Of a DNA stretch of 64,000 nucleotides, positions 34,432 through 46,178 are shown piece by piece. The notes under the pieces are model-generated. The model saw nothing but the letters and a program-made list of their open reading frames with translations. It was not told the DNA's origin and did not search any database. Numbering within the stretch: position 1 is the stretch's first letter; each line of letters begins with the position of its first letter. The DNA comes from Garcia nutans (Eukaryota; Streptophyta; Magnoliopsida; Malpighiales; Euphorbiaceae): assembly GCA_947685225.1 (NCBI GenBank), contig CANTUV010000026.1:52661501-52725500 (forward strand), given 5' to 3'. The translations under genes were made by a program, and so were the position numbers.

Positions 34432-37005
34432 GTGGTACTAGTTAAGAAGAAAGACAAGACATGGAGAATGTGTATTGACTACAGAGCCTTAAATGCAGCA
34501 ACTGTTAGGAATCAATTTCCTATTCCCTTAATTGAGGAGTTACTTGAAGAATTAGGAGGGGCTGTGATATTTAGTAAGATTGATTTGAGGTCTGGTTATT
34601 GGCAGATCAGAATGAAGGAAGGTGATGTAGCTAAAACAGCTTTCAAAACTCATGAGGGCCACTATGAGTTCCTGGTTATGCCCTTTGGGCTAACCAATGC
34701 CCCTGCAACTTTCCAAGCCCTGATGAATGATGTTTTCAAGCCATTTTTGAGAAAATTTGTATTAGTTTTCTTTGATGACATACTAATTTACAGCAAGAGT
34801 AGGGAGGAGCACTTGCTACATCTACAAACAGTCTTGGAGACCATGCAGAAACATCAGTTATATGCCAAGTTGTCTAAATGCCATTTTGGGGAAGATCAAG
34901 TGGAGTATCTTGGCCATTTAATTGGTGGCAGTGGAGTACATACAGACTCTAAGAAAATACAGGCTGTAGTGGACTGGCCTGAACCTAAAAATATCAGGCA
35001 ACTCAGAGGCTTCCTTGGGCTCACAGGGTACTATAGGAGGTTTGTCAAGGGATACGGTTTTATAGCAAAACCCTTGACTGAGTTATTGAAGAAGGACAAT
35101 TTTCATTGGGAAGGAGCAGCATCTGCAACTTTTCAGGAATTGAAGCAGGCAATGGTAAGGGCACCTATTCTGGTTCTACCAGATTTTACTAAGGAATTTG
35201 TAATTGAGACTGATGCTTCAGGGACTGGTATAGGGGCTGTACTTATGCAGAATGGGCATCCTTTAGCCTTCATAAGTAAAGCTCTTTCCCCTAAAAACAT
35301 AGCCTTATCAGTTTATGAAAAGGAATTGATGGCTATACTGTTTGCTATCAAACAGTGGGAGCATTACTTAACCCATAGGCATTTTATTATAAGGACAGAT
35401 CATAAGAGCCTTAAACATCTATTAGAGCAGAGGGTTTCAACTACTGCTCAGCACCAATGGTTAATCAAGCTACAACCTTATAGCTTTGACATTCAGCATA
35501 AGAAGGGGATTGAGAACACAGTTGCTGATGGCCTGTCCAGAATTCCATCTTACTCTCTCCAAGCACTTATAGTGCACATTATTCCTGACCAGCTCATGAC
35601 TGCAATTCAGGATTTATGGCAAGCAGATTCAGACCTCAAACAGCTCATTTCTGAGCTAGAAAAGGATCCAGCTTCACACCCTAACTATACTTGGCAGCAG
35701 GGCCAATTAAGGAGAAAAGGGAGACTAGTGATAGGCAACAGTAGTACACTGAGGCAAAAAATACTACAAGTCTACCATGAGACCGCTATGGGAGGACATT
35801 CAGGGGTCAGTGCTACTACTCAAAGGTTAAAGGGGTTTGTGTATTGGAAGGGGTTAAGTAAAGATGTCAGGAATTTTATTAGAGCATGTCAAGTATGTTT
35901 GCAAGCTAAATATGAGACTGTGGGGTTGCCTGGTCAACTACAGCCACTGCCTACTCCTGAAGGTATTTTTTCTGATATAACTATGGATTTTATAGAAGGC
36001 TTGCCTAAATCTAGTCATAAAGATGTCATACTAGTGGTTGTGGACAGATTAACTAAGTATGCACATTTTATTGGGTTATCTCATCCTTTTACTGCTAAGA
36101 TGGTAGCTCAAGCCTTCCTTGATAATGTTTATAAGTTACATGGCCTGCCTAACACAATTGTAACTGATAGGGATAAGGTCTTCACTAGTAATTTTTGGAA
36201 GGAATTCTTCACTCTTCAAGGAGTTTCCCTTAATCTATCTACTGCCTATCACCCTCAATCTGATGGTCAAACTAAGGTAGTTAATAGGTGTTTGGAGACA
36301 TATCTTAGGTGCATGACAGCTGAAGTTCCTAAGAAGTGGTACACTTGGCTTTCCTTGGCAGAGTTTTGGTATAACACCACTCATCATACCTCTATTCAAA
36401 TGTCTCCTTTTGAAGCACTTTATGGCATTAAACCCCCATTACATCTACCTTATTTCCCTAATGACTCTAGTAACAGTAGTGTGGATGTGTTACTTAGAAA
36501 CAGGGAATTCATAATTGAGCTTTTAAGGCATCATTTGCAGAGAGCCTCAGCTAGAATGAAGCACCAGGCTGATAGGCATAGGACAGACAGGTCATTTGCA
36601 GTTGGTGATTTGGTCTGCCTTAAACTTAAACCTTTTGTTCAACTCTCCCTAGCCAGGAACTATAACAAACTTCATTACAAATACCATGGGCCGTACCAAA
36701 TTCTGGAAAAAGTTGGGACTGTGGCTTATAAACTCCAACTTCCCCCTACTTCCCAAATACACAATGTATTTCATGTTTCTCTCCTAAAAGCTGCTACAAC
36801 AACTCTACCTGATGCTGTTCCTGATTTACCTATTTACTCCATAGACACTCTAGTGTCTGCTGCTATTTTAGAAAGAAGAAGGGTCAAAAGGAGAAACAAG
36901 GCCATAACACAATGGCTTGTTCATTGGCAAGGGTTTCCCCCAGAAGAAGCAACTTGGGAGTTTGCTGATGAAATCCAGTGCAGATTTCCTGACTTTAATC
37001 CTTGA
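34432..37005 (+). CDS. pol: Chromovirus pol: RT, RNase H, integrase, chromodomain
   Basis: Open for 857 codons. Reverse transcriptase comes first, with MCIDYRALNAATVRNQFPIP, FSKIDLRSGYWQI and the catalytic FFDDILIYS. RNase H follows with IETDASGTGIGAVL and RTDHKSLKHLL. Integrase has the zinc site (HETAMGGHSG ... CQVCLQAK) and the D-D-E core (ITMDFIEGLP, VTDRDKVFTS, and the Glu in VNRCLETYLR). A GPYQILEKVGTVAYKLQLP tail and a C-terminal chromodomain (WLVHWQGFPPEEATWEF) end the protein. The true upstream start is lost because the RT N-terminus before 34432 is in a different, broken frame. Confidence 0.92.
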   Translation: MVLVKKKDKTWRMCIDYRALNAATVRNQFPIPLIEELLEELGGAVIFSKIDLRSGYWQIRMKEGDVAKTAFKTHEGHYEFLVMPFGLTNAPATFQALMNDVFKPFLRKFVLVFFDDILIYSKSREEHLLHLQTVLETMQKHQLYAKLSKCHFGEDQVEYLGHLIGGSGVHTDSKKIQAVVDWPEPKNIRQLRGFLGLTGYYRRFVKGYGFIAKPLTELLKKDNFHWEGAASATFQELKQAMVRAPILVLPDFTKEFVIETDASGTGIGAVLMQNGHPLAFISKALSPKNIALSVYEKELMAILFAIKQWEHYLTHRHFIIRTDHKSLKHLLEQRVSTTAQHQWLIKLQPYSFDIQHKKGIENTVADGLSRIPSYSLQALIVHIIPDQLMTAIQDLWQADSDLKQLISELEKDPASHPNYTWQQGQLRRKGRLVIGNSSTLRQKILQVYHETAMGGHSGVSATTQRLKGFVYWKGLSKDVRNFIRACQVCLQAKYETVGLPGQLQPLPTPEGIFSDITMDFIEGLPKSSHKDVILVVVDRLTKYAHFIGLSHPFTAKMVAQAFLDNVYKLHGLPNTIVTDRDKVFTSNFWKEFFTLQGVSLNLSTAYHPQSDGQTKVVNRCLETYLRCMTAEVPKKWYTWLSLAEFWYNTTHHTSIQMSPFEALYGIKPPLHLPYFPNDSSNSSVDVLLRNREFIIELLRHHLQRASARMKHQADRHRTDRSFAVGDLVCLKLKPFVQLSLARNYNKLHYKYHGPYQILEKVGTVAYKLQLPPTSQIHNVFHVSLLKAATTTLPDAVPDLPIYSIDTLVSAAILERRRVKRRNKAITQWLVHWQGFPPEEATWEFADEIQCRFPDFNP

Positions 37006-37021
37006 GGACAAGGATTTTCTC

Positions 37022-37034
37022 ATGGAGGGGGTAT
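37022..37034 (+). other. Polypurine tract of the chromovirus
   Basis: ATGGAGGGGGTAT lies directly before the 3' LTR at 37035, the expected plus-strand primer position. Confidence 0.85.
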
Positions 37035-37354
37035 TGATATGAATAAAAGCTGATAGGGTACACTGGGCTGCATCACAGCAGATTACTGCTGCATCTGTTA
37101 GTTATTACTTTTTGTTATTTGTTGTTATTTGTTATAGATTCTGTTATTCTGTTTTGCTGTGCTGTATTAGGGGAATACTGGGGTATAAGCTATATATATA
37201 TACGCCCATGCTATTAGGAAAGGTTATGCAATTTTTGATCTAAAGAAATAGAAAGAGTTTCTCTCTCCCTCTCAATTCTGTGTTTCTCTCTTCTCCCTAA
37301 TTTCTTTCCTTAGATCCAGATCTGATTTGATTCAGAATACTCTGAATCATATCA
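37035..37354 (+). repeat. 3' LTR of the chromovirus
   Basis: 320 bp. It differs from the 5' LTR by about four substitutions and a shorter TA run. It ends CATATCA, followed by the GTTTG duplication. Confidence 0.95.
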
Positions 37355-38075
37355 GTTTGGTTTGCATAACACGAGTATATGCCATGGAGCAGTTTCTGGT
37401 CACATGGCAGAGAAAAGCAGTTTGCATAAATATGGAAGCAAAATGCAAAAGCCTATAGAAGGCGGTTTCTTCCATATGAAGTCTGAAGACAAAGATATGC
37501 ATTTACATTTAGACAGTTTATCAACAAGTTGCTGCAAGGTTCGTACCTTTCATAAGATATACAAAATGCATGTTCTCTCTCTCTTTTTTTCAACATGAAA
37601 AGAATGAATTTTCAGTCCATATTTTTTGTGGGCTAAGAAAGGAAATTGGCAGGGATTTTTCCATGCAATTGATGCTCAATAAAAAAAATTAAAAAAAAAA
37701 TTCTCTCGTGAGCTGTTAGGGTAATGTCCTTGCCAGTTTTTAGCTGACAGAATAACTTGTGATCTCTGCAATTTAAGACCCTTGTTTCCATCAAGGTTTT
37801 CAGTTTCTCGTACCCAGAGTCATAAAAATAGCTTTTCTGCATGATAAGTACAAGTTATCTTTTTATTGGAGAATTGGAATTGCCAGTGGTAGGAATTCAA
37901 ATGGAGTTGCAATGACACAGCAAAATATAATGAACCAAAATAGAATATATAATAGTGTTTCATTGAAACTACAAATCGGGACTTCTTTATCCACTATTGC
38001 CATGATTTTTATTATTTAGCATCTTGTGTACAGGTGGAGAGAAGTAATTCATCTGTGAGAAGAAAGTACTCCGCA

Positions 38076-38117
38076 TGATATGTTGTGCTGCGGGACTACC
38101 ACGGAGATTGCAGATGA
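38076..38117 (+). other. Two nonsense codons in WD40 pseudogene exon 38034-38237
   Basis: The frame reads SNSSVRRKYSA, TGA (38076-38078), YVVLRDYHGDCR, TGA (38115-38117), LFDTSAYEGRKTLKRYGEE. Coding-like sequence continues in frame on both sides, so these look like nonsense mutations, for example CGA or TGG changed to TGA. Confidence 0.75.
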
Positions 38118-38532
38118 CTGTTTGACACATCAGCCTATGAAGGTAGGAAAACCTTGAAGAGATATGGGGAAGAAACTATGCTCTATAACTTCTCACAGAA
38201 TATGGATGAAGTGCAACAGAAAAGTTCTTGTAAACAGGTTTGTCTATCAATGATTCAAAAATCCGTCACAGTTTATGTTCTTTGCACTGCTTAAATGTAT
38301 TGAACGCCTTTTTGAAAAGATCGAGAACTACCGAAATAAAAGATGAAGGTCTTGATCCGCAATTAAGTTCTTTTTATTTTTTCCATTCGAGGTATTTTAT
38401 TGAATCAATCAAGCACTTACGGAAATCAAGTGATATAATACAATAATTTCACCATTCATTTCATATTTTCCAAAAAAATGACAATCACAGATCTGTGCTA
38501 AAGTATTTATGGAATTTGAATGCTTCATGCAG

Positions 38533-38998
38533 GAGGTGAAGGACTCGATAAATATTTCTGGTCATGGTCTATCACAAGGTGAATCGACGAAATGTTCCTT
38601 TGCTGAAAATTACTTAAACATGAATCAAAAGGAAGGTCTATCAGAAAGAAAGTAATTTTAAGCAAAGAACAAATGCATGCAAAGAAGCGTTGCTCCACTT
38701 GGATTATGCTGCAGAAAATGTTCTCAATATATTTACGGAGTTAGGAACTCTGATCTCTAAAGAAGAGATTTCAAATGGATCTGGAGCTAAGCTATATGAT
38801 GAAGCAAGCAAGTTACTTCCATCAATTGCAGAAAAACTTAATGCAGTTTCAGAACTGGTGCAACGTAGAAACAACCATACTTGCAGAAGTAGATCTGAAG
38901 TTACCGGATTCAAACCTCTGTTGGAAACATTTGCTGAGAATCTATCGCAAAGGGTCATGGAGATGGAGATGGTAGAGAAGAACCTCAACAAGGATTAA
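38533..38998 (+). pseudogene. Last exon of the WD40 pseudogene with a frameshift
   Basis: The exon opens in one frame (EVKDSINISGHGLSQGES) that stops at 38653-38655, while the conserved C-terminus is in another frame (NACKEALLHLDYAAENVL, LYDEASKLLPSIAEKLNAV, GFKPLLETFAENLSQRV) up to TAA at 38996-38998. No intron fits between, so a small indel near 38640-38655 is the simplest reading. Confidence 0.7.
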
Positions 38999-40129
38999 CC
39001 ATCTTGTTTTCTTAACAAGCAAAATGACAGTGAAACACCTTATACAAACCTGCTAAACACCAAGCAAAATAATTATGTATTACTTCTAAAAAAAATTTCT
39101 CAGCAAATAGCAAGATGATTCTGTAAATAATTCTGATATGAAATAAAGTGATTCTATTGCATGCAATAATAGAAACACTTTTAATAATGAAGTATTTTTT
39201 TTTTATTTATAAGAACTTAAAAATAGAGTAACGAATAATTACTGTCAATTAGATACATATTTGTCATTTTTTTTTTGAAAATTAGATACATATTTGTCAT
39301 TAAAGTTCGAAGATATCCAATAAATTATTTAAAATTGCCTTTTACAATATTTTTATTTTGATCACAGCCTTAATTATTCTCAATATCCTAATCCTGTTAT
39401 CCTATTGGCTGTATCGTAACAATTAGCTATGGACCAGAAAGATCAATTAAAAGAATGGGCTATGCGTTCATACCAAGACAGGCCTAGTTAATACTATTTC
39501 AGTGCCCATTAATTTGTATTTTAGTCAAGGCAATTGGGCATTGATTAATATATTTATGTGGAAGAAATTAAATGAATAATAATAATAATAATAATAATGT
39601 CTATAGCAATGAAACCAACAGGCCAGACTTCATCTAAAAGGAAAACTCCTAGAAAGGAAGAAGAAAATGGATGGGCTTTTCTTTGTGTAAACACTAAACA
39701 CTCTTTTCTTTTATTTCATGTACATCCTTTTTCTTTCTTTGCAAAATTAATGGACCAATTTCTCACTACTTTTAACATAACATAGAAAAAGAAAAAGGGC
39801 AAAAGAGCAAAAGAGCAAAGATTCTATCTTTTATTTTCTTTTTCTCATCCTCTCTACTTCACTTCACCCTCAAAAACTGGTAATGATTTTTTTGCAAACT
39901 GTGATTTAAAAAAGAAAAAAATAAATATACTATCACATTCATAAAATAAAATAAAATAAAAAAATATAGGGCTAAGTGCCTAAACTTCTTTTTTACTGTA
40001 ATTTTCAAGGCATGTCAGTGAATGATGAAGCTCTCCTACCACTTATAATTAATCCAATAACAAAGATATGTCCCTAAGAAGGTATGCCTAAAAATCATGG
40101 TCTTGTATGCATCTGTTAGTATTTATATT

Positions 40130-40323
40130 TAGAGGCGAAATCAGGTGAAGTTTGATGGGGGCTGACGACCCCCTAATATGTCGTCGGACATATAATTTTA
40201 AGGTGAGTTTTTACCTATAGGAGCAGTAGAAGTAGAGGTCCAGCCCCCAGCCCCTATCTCCTCTTTACATACGTTGAAGAGAAATTTTACCCTTCTTTCT
40301 CTGATCAGTTTGTTCCGCCACTA
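40130..40323. mobile_element. hAT-like MITE, 194 bp
   Basis: The left end TAGAGGCGAAA and the reverse-complemented right end TAGTGGCGGAA form inverted repeats. Flanking 8-mers TTTATATT and TTTACATC match at six of eight positions. A GGGGGCTGACGACCCCC hairpin near the left end resembles the one in the 192-bp copy at 10884. Confidence 0.65.
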
Positions 40324-40930
40324 TTTACATCTTTGTCTTTCCTTTACTAATATGCTAATCTCAAATTCTCTTTCTTGGGATTCCTTCGCTTATTCTAATG
40401 TAATAATTACTATAGTGTTATATATATATATATATTAATTTTTTTAAGCTATACAAATTATAGCAATTTCAACATAAAAAAAAATTGTAAGGGTTTTGAA
40501 CTAACCAATTATAGTGTATACCTAAAACTACCTCAAATGTGGCCTAGTTACCAATAAATTAGACTAATTATGGCCATTTTAAGCTCTATATCAAGAGGCT
40601 CATATATAGGAATCTCTGACATGGAAGCTCCTGTAAGATTAGAAGGGCCAGTAAAAAGATTGAACAAAAACATTTTTTTTTCTTTTTAGCTGTTTGCAGT
40701 TAATGCTCAATTCAAACCCTAATGTTATTTGTTTTTTCTTTTAAAAATTTCCCATTCATTATTTAGGAGGTATCACCATAGCATGAATTTAATTTAATAA
40801 GTTATAATAGACTTGTTTAATGAATGGATAAATTAAACTTAAATTGGACAAAAAAAGTTTAAAAATAATATCAATCATCCACCGATTGAGAACTTGTTCC
40901 TGAATAATCAAGTAAGATAATAAACATTAA

Positions 40931-41605
40931 GAGAGTGTTTCTCAAAACTGGAACTTTTCAGCTTATTTTGAATAAATGATTTTTAGATTATAATTAGATT
41001 AAAAATAAGCAGTTAAGTGTTTCTGTAAACTAGTTAATAATCAGCTGATAATCAGTTTATAATCAGTTAAGTATTTCTGTAAAATCAGCTTATAATTATT
41101 TTTTAATTGCAGAAACTGTCAAAATGACCAAACTGTCCCTGAATTTATTTATTGTATAAAAATAATTTTTTAAATGCCAATTCAAAATTTATTTTGCAAT
41201 AATAATAATAATAATATTTATTTAATAATAATAATAATAATGGTATTATCAATAAATTATACAAATAAAAAACTATCATGTAAATATTACCAAATTAATT
41301 AGAATCCTAAAAATATTAATTAAAATTCTAAAAATAAAAAAATTTTGATGGGAACTAAAGTGTATAAGATGGGCAAATTTGAAATATTGAAGATTAGGTA
41401 GGGATAGTATGGTCTTTTATTTGGTCAAAACTGTTTAAAAAATAAGTGCTTAAAAAAATAGCAAAACCCAACTTTTAAAAAACTGATTATAATCAGATTA
41501 TAATCTACTATTTAAGTTTTCAGAAACACTTAAATAAACAACTTATAATTTAAAAACTGCTTATAATCAATTTTTACCGGCCTTTAACTTTTAAAAAATA
41601 CCCTC
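40931..41605. mobile_element. PIF/Harbinger-like non-autonomous element, 675 bp
   Basis: TAA duplication at 40928-40930 and 41606-41608. The termini GAGAGTGTTT and GAGGGTATTT (reverse complement of the right end) are inverted repeats. Sub-terminal blocks AAGTGTTTCTG...AAAC and TTATAATCAG recur in inverted orientation. No transposase is present. Confidence 0.7.
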
Positions 41606-44600
41606 TAAAATATAATAATAATAATAATTAATAAAAAAGCGAGAGAGAGGGAGAAGAGGGCATGCTGGGTCCAAAATGGAGGGCTTTGATAAAGTGGAGT
41701 AGCATTTTATGAATTGTTTTATTGAATTGGGAAAATAAAAAGCCTCTGATTAATATGTGCTGTATGTCTGTGTGGGGTAAAGGACTCAATTAGATTGTCC
41801 TTTTCCACTCATAGATTGGCTTTATTTTTTTCCCCTTTTTCTTTATTAAAAATATTTTCACAATTGGATGTGTTTCATTTTGATTTTTCTTTTTTTTTTA
41901 AATTTTATTTTCTAGAATTTTCTTAAAAAAATATTTTTTCGAAGTAGAGGAAGAAGAAGAGAATTGATGAGAATAACTTGAAGTGTGAGTATGTTTGATG
42001 TAATTATGGACTATAATTATTTAGGATTATAATAAGACAACATTATTGGAAATAATTATGGCTTTAGCGAAATTAGTGGAGTCCATAGACATGCGCATGT
42101 TTAAGTTATAACATAATATATGGTTTTGTAATTTCTTCTTCTTCTTAATGATTTTCTAAAGATGAGATTCATTTAGCTTGAAAACCTGTCATTTATTTCA
42201 TAACAAGGTTTTGTTTTTTGATGGGTATATAATCTAAACCTGAAACTAACTAAAATTTAATGGAAAATTCTCACATGTTTTGTCCTCTAATTAGATGATA
42301 AGATTTAATTAGGATCCTTTGTACCAACATAAATTAATTAATTAAGCCAGTCATTAACCTCTTATATCTTAATATGAAAGAGTAGCAGCTCCACATGAAA
42401 GAATAATAATGATGAATTAATGATATATATAATATTACGTACATATAATTATATAATAAGAATTAATAAGAAGAAGAAGAAGAATAAAAGGTAATTATCA
42501 ATCTATCATTGTTATATTGTACATACATGCATGCATGTGTTCATTAATTGACTATACATATTTATTAAGGTAATTATATGTAGCAATTAATTAATTAAAA
42601 GACAAAACTCTGATGTAATTAATTAATTTATTTACCATAAAAGAAAAAGGACAAAAAATAAAAAATGTAATTTGGTGACATAAAGTATATGTTATTTTAG
42701 TCTATATTTTATATTCGAGTCTCCTAGATATTTCTCCTCCGAATGTATATAATTATTTTAAAAAATAACAAAAAATTAAAGAAAAGAAAAGAAAGCTCAT
42801 TCACACTGCAAAAAGCAAACACAGAGGGACAAAACACAAAACTAGTAGTCTGACTATCGAATCTTCAGTTGCTCACAAAAGAACACAAAAACAAAGCCTT
42901 AAAAGTTGCTTCCCCAAATCCTTATTAACTGTTGCTTTCCTAATCTTTGCATGCTTCCTCGCTACAGTAGTTCTAATCTGAATCTTCTCTATTTTTATAT
43001 TAGTAAAAAGCTGCATTTTCAGACATATTTAAATGAACTCCAAATAGCTATTTAATTAGGCCTCATATCAGACTAATATATATACATTTTCTAATTATAA
43101 GTATTATTCTATTTCAGTAATCAATATATATTATTTGAGTGTCAGAAATTATAATGATCATCGTGTATATATATGCAGCTTAATTCATATAAAATTAAAG
43201 TTGTACATCTCTCTCGAATTTTACTTGGGTGTAAAATATTAGTAATCACAAGAACTGAGATGTAATTTGCATGTTAGAAATTAATATTACTAGTTTCATT
43301 AATTAATATGTGCAATGTGATCTGATGCAAGTAAAAATATTTTTACTTAATATGAATATTATTATTATTTTTTAATAAAAATGAAATTATAAATGGAATA
43401 ATATTAAAATTGCTTTGCTATTAGAAATTTTGTATTTTGTAATACCAAACTATATTTATAAATAAACAATTCACAATTATGATATTTAATGAATTTCGCT
43501 TTATTTAGATCACAATTACTCCATAAAATTCAACGTAAATTTTTATAATCTCATTTTATTTCCTTTTGATTTATTTTGATGGTTATAGAAAAAAAAAAGA
43601 AATGAATTTAATTTAATGATTAAATTTTTATTTTATAACCTGACAATAGAGAGAAAAATACAATTAATTTTTAAATGAGAAAAATAATTATAAATTTTTT
43701 ATTTATTGTTTTGTTTATTAGAAAGAAAATATAGATTAAAAAATTAATGAGGAAAAATGGAGAAAGAAGAGAAAAAGAAAACTTGAATTTTTTGCCAAAA
43801 TAATAATTTGCAGGTGATGTCAATAAGCAATGATTTATGAATTTTTTTTCTTTTCTACGTTCTATTACAAATTTATTGAGAAAAAAATCCATATTGTTAG
43901 TTAGAAAGAAAAAGAAATCGTAATTAAGAATAAAAGTATTTTTGCTAGATCAGAATAGGTGAATAAGAAAATTAACAACCAATGGTAACTCTATATTCAT
44001 AAAGATAAATGAATAGATAATATGAAAAGAAAAAAAAAACACTGAGATTTAATAATTGAAATTATATATAGATTGATTAAGTTTACATCTTTGTTATGTT
44101 TGTAGTCGGTCAAACAAAATACAAAAAAAAATGTTGAATTCAAATTGGAGTTTTCTTTTAATATTGACTAAGATACAAGATACAAAACATAAAGTAAAAA
44201 GCATGAAATTAATTAGTAATATTCATTAGCATGCAAGATAGAGAATTAGAGGGTTAGTGAGTAAATTATGAATACGAAAACAAAATAGCTTAGCTCATCC
44301 CAACATGTTACTATTTTAATGTACAATAATAATAATAATAAATGATTGATTGGAGAGGGACACAAAGTTGTCTGATTTACCTAAATTTTGGTGGGGACTT
44401 CAAATATTTATATGTTGAGCTTTATGTTATCTTAATTTTTATGAATATATATATATATATATATGTATGTATACACATATCAATTTGCTGGCTAGATGAT
44501 GCCAATTCTGAAAACTATATATATATATATATATATTGATGGGGCCACTTAGCACTTGGAGAGAATATTTGTCCCAAATCTTTAATCATCTCACTTAAAA

Positions 44601-45119
44601 ACTTTATTTTTCTACAGAAAATATCTTCTTTATAATAGGAATTATTACAAAAACAAAACCCTAATTAAAAAAAAAACCATTCCATATATAATATATTATT
44701 AATAAATAAATAAATAAATAGAAGAGAGACAAATTCTTAAGGCTGATATATATATATATATTCTCTTTATATAGTGTAAATTAATATATATATATATATA
44801 ATTAATATGGAGAAAAAAAAAGAAGAAAAAAGAGAGTATATATGTAAAGGAATGTGGAGGACAGAGATTCACTTTACGGCTCATTCCATGCACACTAATC
44901 ATAATAATTATAACTATACAATTTGCCAATCCCCACCAAACCCAATCTCTTTTTTCTGTCTTTCTTTAATAATTAGTAAATAAATAAAATAATAAAAAGC
45001 CATGTGAGCATGGAGGAAATATTGTTTTATATGGTACCTCCGTGATGTGCAACCGAAAGAGGACATTGCTGAGATGGACGCTTTTGAACCATTCACATTT
45101 CACACCGCACAAATCACCA

Positions 45120-45143
45120 TCTCTCTCTCTCTCTCTCTCTCTC
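45120..45143. repeat. (CT)n microsatellite
   Basis: An uninterrupted run of about 12 CT units. Confidence 0.9.
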
Positions 45144-46178
45144 TAAGCTTCATTTTATTGTTTTTTCAAAACTTTAAAAATTCATTTTTTTATAAAAATA
45201 TATATTATAAGAGAATATATATTGAATCATATTTTTAGATAAAAACAAAATAAATGATTTTTTATATTATCATAGAATTATGCGAATTCAATCTTAATTA
45301 TTTTTAAGTCTTTTCAATTTTTACATATAAATTAATTTAAAGAATTATCAATTAAATTTAAAGCAAAATTACAAAGTGAATGTAATTATGAGTTCATAGA
45401 GATAAGAATTTTTTTAATACCCACAATTTACTATTATGATCGTTGAATTTAACTAATGCATGTGGCAATTAATTGTGAGGATAAGAGAAATATCATTAAT
45501 TTACACATAACTCATACTTTGTTGCCATCTTTAGTTAATCTTATGTGTATTTATGTATTGTTCAGAATTAATTGATTGTGAGCGTGTGCTGTATCTCTCC
45601 ATCCATTTTGTTAATTTTCAATTAATGATAAACTTTAAGTGCTTAACTGATTTAATTATTGTTGCTCAATTACCTACTTATTTTCTCCGTCATTCACATT
45701 CTCATATTCAATATAACATTGCAACAAAAAAAAAAAACTTTAAATGCACTCAATCAATTGCAAATCATATATATTATTAATTACTTTGTTAGAGTTTAGT
45801 TCAACTTGATAAGTTATTTTTGTTTCATGTGTATATTAAACCATTAAACCCTTTTTTTAAGGACCATGACAAATCAATTTTCAACTCAATAATATGTGCC
45901 AATTTTACTTTGTTCGATTTGGAAAAATAAAAAAATGGCGTGTCGTACTAATAATAAATTAATATAATAGACGTCAAAACCCTATTATTCTACGGTTGTG
46001 AACTTGTAATTAATATGAGTGTGAAAACTGTGAAGGCTTGGGGTTCTCCGCACGTGGCAATACTTAATACAACTCTCAATCACGTCCATCAAACTGTTAT
46101 TTTTTTTTTATTTCTTTTAGTATTTTTTTATAAAAGAGAACTACTATTAAGTGAGATCATCCCCTTCAGAGACCACTA

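Larger units (their letters stand above)
32063..37354 (+). mobile_element. Ty3/gypsy chromovirus (Reina-like), 5.3 kb, recent insertion
   Basis: A full-length LTR retrotransposon in the same direction as the host gene. Its 322- and 320-bp LTRs begin TGATATGA and end CATATCA. They differ by about four substitutions and one 2-bp indel. A perfect 5-bp duplication GTTTG sits at 32058-32062 and 37355-37359. It carries an initiator-Met primer site, gag-protease, a long pol ORF with C-terminal chromodomain, and a polypurine tract. Short LTRs plus chromodomain suggest the Reina lineage. Gag-protease is interrupted by two stops and a frame break, so the copy itself is not autonomous. It sits inside an exon of the WD40 gene. 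Confidence 0.95.
24317..38998 (+). pseudogene. WD40-repeat gene (MAPKBP1/WDR62-like), broken, with nested retrotransposon
   Basis: Plant homologue of the MAPKBP1/WDR62 scaffold family (Arabidopsis At3g09080 type). Exons: 24317-24361, 24488-24706, 25030-25138, 25238-25654, 25705-25760, 26173-26413, 26502-26557, 26745-26994, 27174-27334, 27473-27612, 27686-27787, 28100-28238, 28479-28565, 28641-28802, 29422-29772, about 30306-30500, about 30651-30700, 31922-32062 continuing 37360-37538, 38034-38237 and 38533-38998. WD-type blades are clear: AFSPDG, TVLVWDC, CSADGTIRLWDLA, ASGGRDRIIHLYDV, LSCSADR, IFVWKLPARISSK. The C-terminal helical part ends TFAENLSQRVMEME. Lesions are an in-frame TGA at 26922, two TGAs at 38076 and 38115, a frameshift near 38640-38655, and a chromovirus inside one exon. 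The donors after 24361 and the 3' end of the 25238 exon are uncertain. A functional paralogue elsewhere in the genome is likely. Confidence 0.82.
38999..46178. other. AT-rich intergenic region
   Basis: Seven kilobases without a supported gene. It holds a hAT-like MITE (40130), a Harbinger-like element (40931), several AAT and AT microsatellites (for example 44445-44463, 44517-44536, 44741-44760) and a (CT)n run (45120-45143). Some stretches with open frames are low-complexity only. Confidence 0.6.

Noticed and set aside
43671..45780. Several open frames in 43.6-45.8 kb
   Set aside because: They translate simple AT, CT or TTT repeats and contain no plausible protein.
38999..46178. Search for conserved plant microRNA precursors in the large intergenic region
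   Set aside because: None of the well-known mature miRNA sequences that I checked by eye was found.
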